Below are positions 6,498 to 7,270 of a stretch of 7,270 bases of DNA, piece by piece (position 1 is the first letter of the stretch; the number at the start of each line of letters is the position of its first letter). The translations under genes were made by a program, and so were the position numbers. The DNA is from Clostridia bacterium (GTDB lineage: Bacteria > Bacillota > DSM-521 > Neomoorellales > Neomoorellaceae): the NCBI GenBank assembly GCA_030445875.1, contig JASUSX010000112.1:1-7270 (forward strand), in the 5' to 3' direction. The notes under the pieces are model-generated. The model saw only the letters and a program-made list of their open reading frames with translations, was not told the origin of the DNA and ran no database searches.

Positions 6498-6754
6498 AAA
6501 TCAATAACCACCAGCCGGTTGAAATATTCAGGCCTGTACTGCCTGACGTTGGCGTAATTAGGGATGGTCTCGGCATCAAATTGCATCAGGACGGTAACCC
6601 TGGTGCCCTGTGGGAAATTACCATTAGCCTGCAGGACGCTTTTCAGGTTCCGGTCCAGCTCTCCCAGGGTGCGGCCGGTGGCCTGCAGGTTATCCTTGCT
6701 GGCAATCCATTGCTGGCCGTCGTAGATAAGCCTTAACTCCAGATCGACTCCCAT
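6494..6754 (-). CDS. Small conserved-looking protein of unknown function
   Basis: An 86-residue protein without a signal peptide, membrane segment or cysteine. Its pattern suggests a small alpha/beta fold: a strand at 3-10 (VDLELRLI), a strand around W16-I17, a strand up to T26-G27, a helix at about 29-44 (TLGELDRNLKSVLQAN), then a strand at 52-58. This beta-beta-beta-alpha-beta order and the G-x-T-x-x-E-L-D element resemble HicB / UPF0150-type proteins, but no HicA toxin gene is beside it. It also recalls, from memory only, the small DUF5395 family. The start is supported by AGAGGTG (6763-6769, minus strand) 8 bases upstream. It follows the decayed thioesterase on the same strand with a gap of 147 bases. 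No function is claimed. Confidence 0.75.
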   Translation of the reverse strand: MGVDLELRLIYDGQQWIASKDNLQATGRTLGELDRNLKSVLQANGNFPQGTRVTVLMQFDAETIPNYANVRQYRPEYFNRLVVIDF

Positions 6755-6762
6755 GTTGCTTT

Positions 6763-6769
6763 CACCTCT
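6763..6769 (-). promoter_or_regulatory. Ribosome binding site of the 86-residue protein
   Basis: Read on the minus strand, AGAGGTG lies 8 bases before the ATG whose complement is 6752-6754. It is a good match to the anti-Shine-Dalgarno sequence and is the main reason to regard this small gene as real. Confidence 0.6.
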
Positions 6770-6779
6770 GCGAAGATAA

Positions 6780-6785
6780 ATTGTA
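6780..6785 (-). promoter_or_regulatory. Possible -10 element for the 86-residue protein
   Basis: On the minus strand TACAAT (5 of 6 to TATAAT) lies just upstream of the ribosome binding site and would give a very short leader. No good -35 is found 16-18 bases before it, so this is only a candidate. Confidence 0.22.
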
Positions 6786-6857
6786 CACCGGTAAGGTCTA
6801 TTACGGGTAGCCCTTGCATGCCAGCAACTCTTTCCCGGTGCCTTGAAATAGTGGCGG

Positions 6858-6890
6858 AAAAATGATCCCCTGTGCTATAATTGCCGGGGA
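6858..6890 (-). terminator. Possible terminator after the thioesterase pseudogene
   Basis: On the minus strand TCCCC (complement of 6886-6890) can pair with GGGGA (complement of 6866-6870) around a 15-base loop. After three bases, five T follow (complement of 6858-6862). It begins 11 bases beyond the thioesterase stop codon, which is where a terminator would be expected. The stem is short, so confidence is low. Confidence 0.3.
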
Positions 6891-6901
6891 GGTGGATAAA
6901 A

Positions 6902-7270
6902 TTAGTGGTTTCCTGACTGGCGTTTCTGCCAGGTGGTGCGGGCCAGGGTTAGCTCCAGGTCTTTCTCCGGGCAGGAGAGGCGGTGCAGGTAGCACCTGCG
7001 ATCGCCGGCAGTTTCTACCTCCTGGCACTGGCTAAAGATATGGTCGCCGTAATGGGCGGCCTTTTTGTATAGGTCGACTATGGTCTCCGGATAGGCCGCT
7101 CGGTGTATCTACATGGGTACGCTCACCAGAATCCAGTCGATATAGCGTTTGTTATTAGCGTGGTGGTTGAGGTCCAGGTCGGCCGCCCGGTCGGTGAATT
7201 CCGCCGCTGCCGCCGGTTTTTCCAGTGGTGGCAGGTCGCTGCAACCGCCGGGGATGGACGCCTCCGGCTG
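6902..7270 (-). pseudogene. Acyl-ACP thioesterase, C-terminal half, in-frame amber stop
   Basis: Read leftwards from the window edge, one frame of 122 codons plus a TAA stop (6902-6904) continues across an internal TAG at 7109-7111. Before the stop, codons 31-46 read DLDLNHHANNKRYIDW, the hallmark of the second hotdog domain of FatA/FatB-type acyl-ACP thioesterases, which release fatty acids from acyl carrier protein. After the stop the same family continues: YKKAAHYGDHI at 68-78 and a C-terminal CYLHRLSCPE region. Homology on both sides in one frame means a substitution (probably GAG to TAG, as relatives have Glu here), not a frameshift. The usual LES(V)P segment reads LVSVP. The conserved Glu of the YxxEA segment is Ala71. 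No start codon with a binding site allows re-initiation after the TAG. The 5' half lies outside the window. A sequencing error is the main alternative. Confidence 0.8.

Noticed and set aside
6479..6736. 85-codon plus-strand frame opposite the 86-residue gene
   Set aside because: It lacks a ribosome binding site and overlaps the minus-strand gene, which has a good one and a protein-like pattern.
6801..7028. 75-codon minus-strand frame overlapping the thioesterase
   Set aside because: It is in a different frame from the recognisable thioesterase and reads Pro/Gly/Arg-rich nonsense. The thioesterase frame explains the region.
1..7270. tRNA, rRNA, CRISPR array or insertion sequence
   Set aside because: No regularly spaced repeats, no tRNA-like cloverleaf and no transposase-like protein were seen on either strand.

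Overview
The window looks like chromosomal DNA of a GC-rich, low-oxygen Firmicute; a Moorella-type thermophilic acetogen is my best guess. This rests on the GC-rich codon use, purine-rich ribosome binding sites and the general look of the proteins, and no search was possible. It holds four intact protein genes and one decayed, partial gene. Three genes point right (+) and two point left (-), so the two groups converge near 6445-6494.

Positions 1-299 carry no credible gene but are rich in small inverted repeats. Positions 300-4220 encode the main item: a 1306-residue protein that joins an N-terminal phospholipase-D-like (PLD) nuclease domain to a complete SNF2-type helicase/translocase and a long C-terminal part I cannot assign. 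PLD and SNF2 proteins occur together in anti-phage systems such as DISARM, so a role in DNA defence is plausible. No methylase, ATPase or other partner is visible here. Any partner would have to lie upstream of the window, because what follows looks like ordinary metabolism.

Positions 4221-4466 are a non-coding gap. Then come a GlcD/D-lactate-dehydrogenase-type FAD oxidoreductase (4467-5867) and a small flavin-reductase-like FMN protein (5956-6444). A terminator-like hairpin and a strong extended -10 promoter separate these two, so they are probably transcribed separately.

On the minus strand lie a small protein of unknown function (6494-6754) and, upstream of it, the C-terminal half of a bacterial acyl-ACP thioesterase (6902-7270, running off the window). 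The thioesterase reading frame has an in-frame TAG and has lost a conserved acidic residue near the expected active site, so I call it a pseudogene.

The genes do not form one pathway. The most interesting parts are the PLD-SNF2 fusion with its structured upstream region, and the decaying thioesterase.
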